A stretch of 64,000 nt of DNA from Streptomyces genisteinicus. GTDB taxonomy: Bacteria; Actinomycetota; Actinomycetes; Streptomycetales; Streptomycetaceae. A model generated the notes under the pieces. It had not been told where the DNA came from. It did no database searches and saw nothing but the letters and a program-made list of their open reading frames with translations. Position 1 is the first letter of the stretch. Every line of letters starts with the position of its first letter. The translations under genes were made by a program, and so were the position numbers. Shown piece by piece: positions 63,499 through 64,000 of the stretch. Where the stretch lies: assembly GCF_014489615.1 (NCBI RefSeq), contig NZ_CP060825.1:2645501-2709500 (forward strand), in the 5' to 3' direction.

Positions 63499-64000
63499 TC
63501 AGGGCCGTTTGCCGGACGGTGCGGTCGTCCGGCGCCGGTGGCGGGCGACCCGCTCGCGGTTGCCGCACACCTCGCTGGAGCACCAGCGCCGGCGCCCGCC
63601 GCGGGAGGTGTCGAGGTAGACGCGGTCGCAGCTGTCGCCCTCGCAGCGCCTCAGACGGCCGCGGGCGACGGGGTCGGTGAGCAGTTCGACGGCGTCGCGG
63701 GCGACGACGGCGAGCAGCGCGTCGAGGCCGGGCGCGGCGCACAGGGCGCGCACCAGGGTGCCGTCCTCCTCGCGTACGGCCCTGATCCCGGGCGGGGGTT
63801 CGCCCGCGAGGGCGTTGACCGTCGCGAGGACGGGGTCCCAGGCCGGTCCCGGCAGGTCCCCGTCGAGCGCGGCGCCCATCAGCCGGCGGACGCAGCGGCG
63901 CAGTTCGACGAAGCCGTCGACCCATCCGCCGTCGAGCCCGGTGAGCCGGGTGGACGCCGGGACGAGTCCGGCACCGACCAGCCAGGAGGCGAGCCGGCCC
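63499..64000 (-). CDS. CGNR zinc-finger protein (5' end outside window)
   Basis: Open from the window edge to a stop at 63499. The visible 166 or so residues end in the CGNR finger (CEGDSCDRVYLDTSRGGRRR, then WCSSEVCGNRERVARHRRR) preceded by helical ABATE-domain sequence (RLTGLDGGWVDGFVELRRC). Such proteins are putative stress-related transcription regulators. An internal ATG at 63879 is not the start. The remainder lies beyond the window. Confidence 0.85.
   Translation of the reverse strand, partial: GRLASWLVGAGLVPASTRLTGLDGGWVDGFVELRRCVRRLMGAALDGDLPGPAWDPVLATVNALAGEPPPGIRAVREEDGTLVRALCAAPGLDALLAVVARDAVELLTDPVARGRLRRCEGDSCDRVYLDTSRGGRRRWCSSEVCGNRERVARHRRRTTAPSGKRP

Overview
The window is high-GC, codon-biased DNA typical of a Streptomyces chromosome. 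The evidence is an SsgA-like sporulation protein, HU, DUF3618/DUF3039/DUF2017 proteins, the mec-cysO-cysM sulfur-carrier operon, DasR-type operators in front of GlcNAc PTS genes, and many GTG starts. From memory, the gene order resembles the S. coelicolor SCO289x-SCO295x core region (nagF/nagE1/nagE2, ssgG, hppD, murA, hup). It reads as conserved core chromosome with few accessory insertions. I see no prophage, CRISPR array, IS element or biosynthetic gene cluster.

Layout. 1-5.1 kb: tail of an unknown gene, SMR exporter, GroES-like protein, DUF3618 protein, Bcp peroxiredoxin, ProP-type transporter, a double-HNH protein and tRNA-Leu(UAG). 5.1-10.3 kb: rph, a lipoprotein and rdgB, then the GlcNAc phosphotransferase genes nagF (minus strand) and nagE1, nagE2 (plus strand) with DasR-type (dre) operators. 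10.3-17.6 kb: universal stress protein and APC permease, metallo-beta-lactamase hydrolase, a membrane-anchored PemK/MazF-like protein, the mec / leader peptide / cysO / cysM sulfur locus and an amino-acid permease. 17.9-24.1 kb: clpS-DUF2017, NAD salvage (pncB, nicotinamidase) and a secreted M6 metalloprotease. 24.5-36.7 kb: two RDD proteins, ssgG, a GlcD-type oxidoreductase, a TPR protein, hppD with a divergent Lrp-type regulator, a winged-helix regulator with a small protein and an MFS exporter, and a Lon-like membrane protease.

36.8-49.7 kb: IclR regulator, DEAD/DEAH helicase, Doc toxin with antitoxin, MFS transporter, tRNA-Cys(GCA), a three-subunit xanthine-dehydrogenase-like operon with unusual features, and a cytoplasmic GH20 hexosaminidase. 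49.7-64 kb: sugar ABC transporter genes forming one operon with that hexosaminidase, DUF3039, YqgE, murA, a dense intergenic repeat array, HU, malic enzyme, a candidate structured RNA, a HelD-like ATPase, an ECF sigma/anti-sigma pair and a truncated CGNR regulator.

A recurring theme is amino-sugar flow: GlcNAc PTS uptake, a GH20 hexosaminidase with its own ABC importer, and MurA, the first committed step of peptidoglycan synthesis. The least conventional signals are these. (i) An xdh-like operon whose molybdopterin subunit lacks the usual glycine-rich motif and catalytic Glu, and whose Fe-S subunit carries a disordered N-terminus of about 500 residues. (ii) A regulator gene preceded by an exact 14-bp-period operator array and a promoter that predicts a leaderless mRNA. 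(iii) A 27-29-bp quasi-tandem repeat field behind murA. (iv) An unannotated hairpin-rich region between malic enzyme and helD. (v) A duplicated HNH protein. All names come from reading the sequence without database searches.
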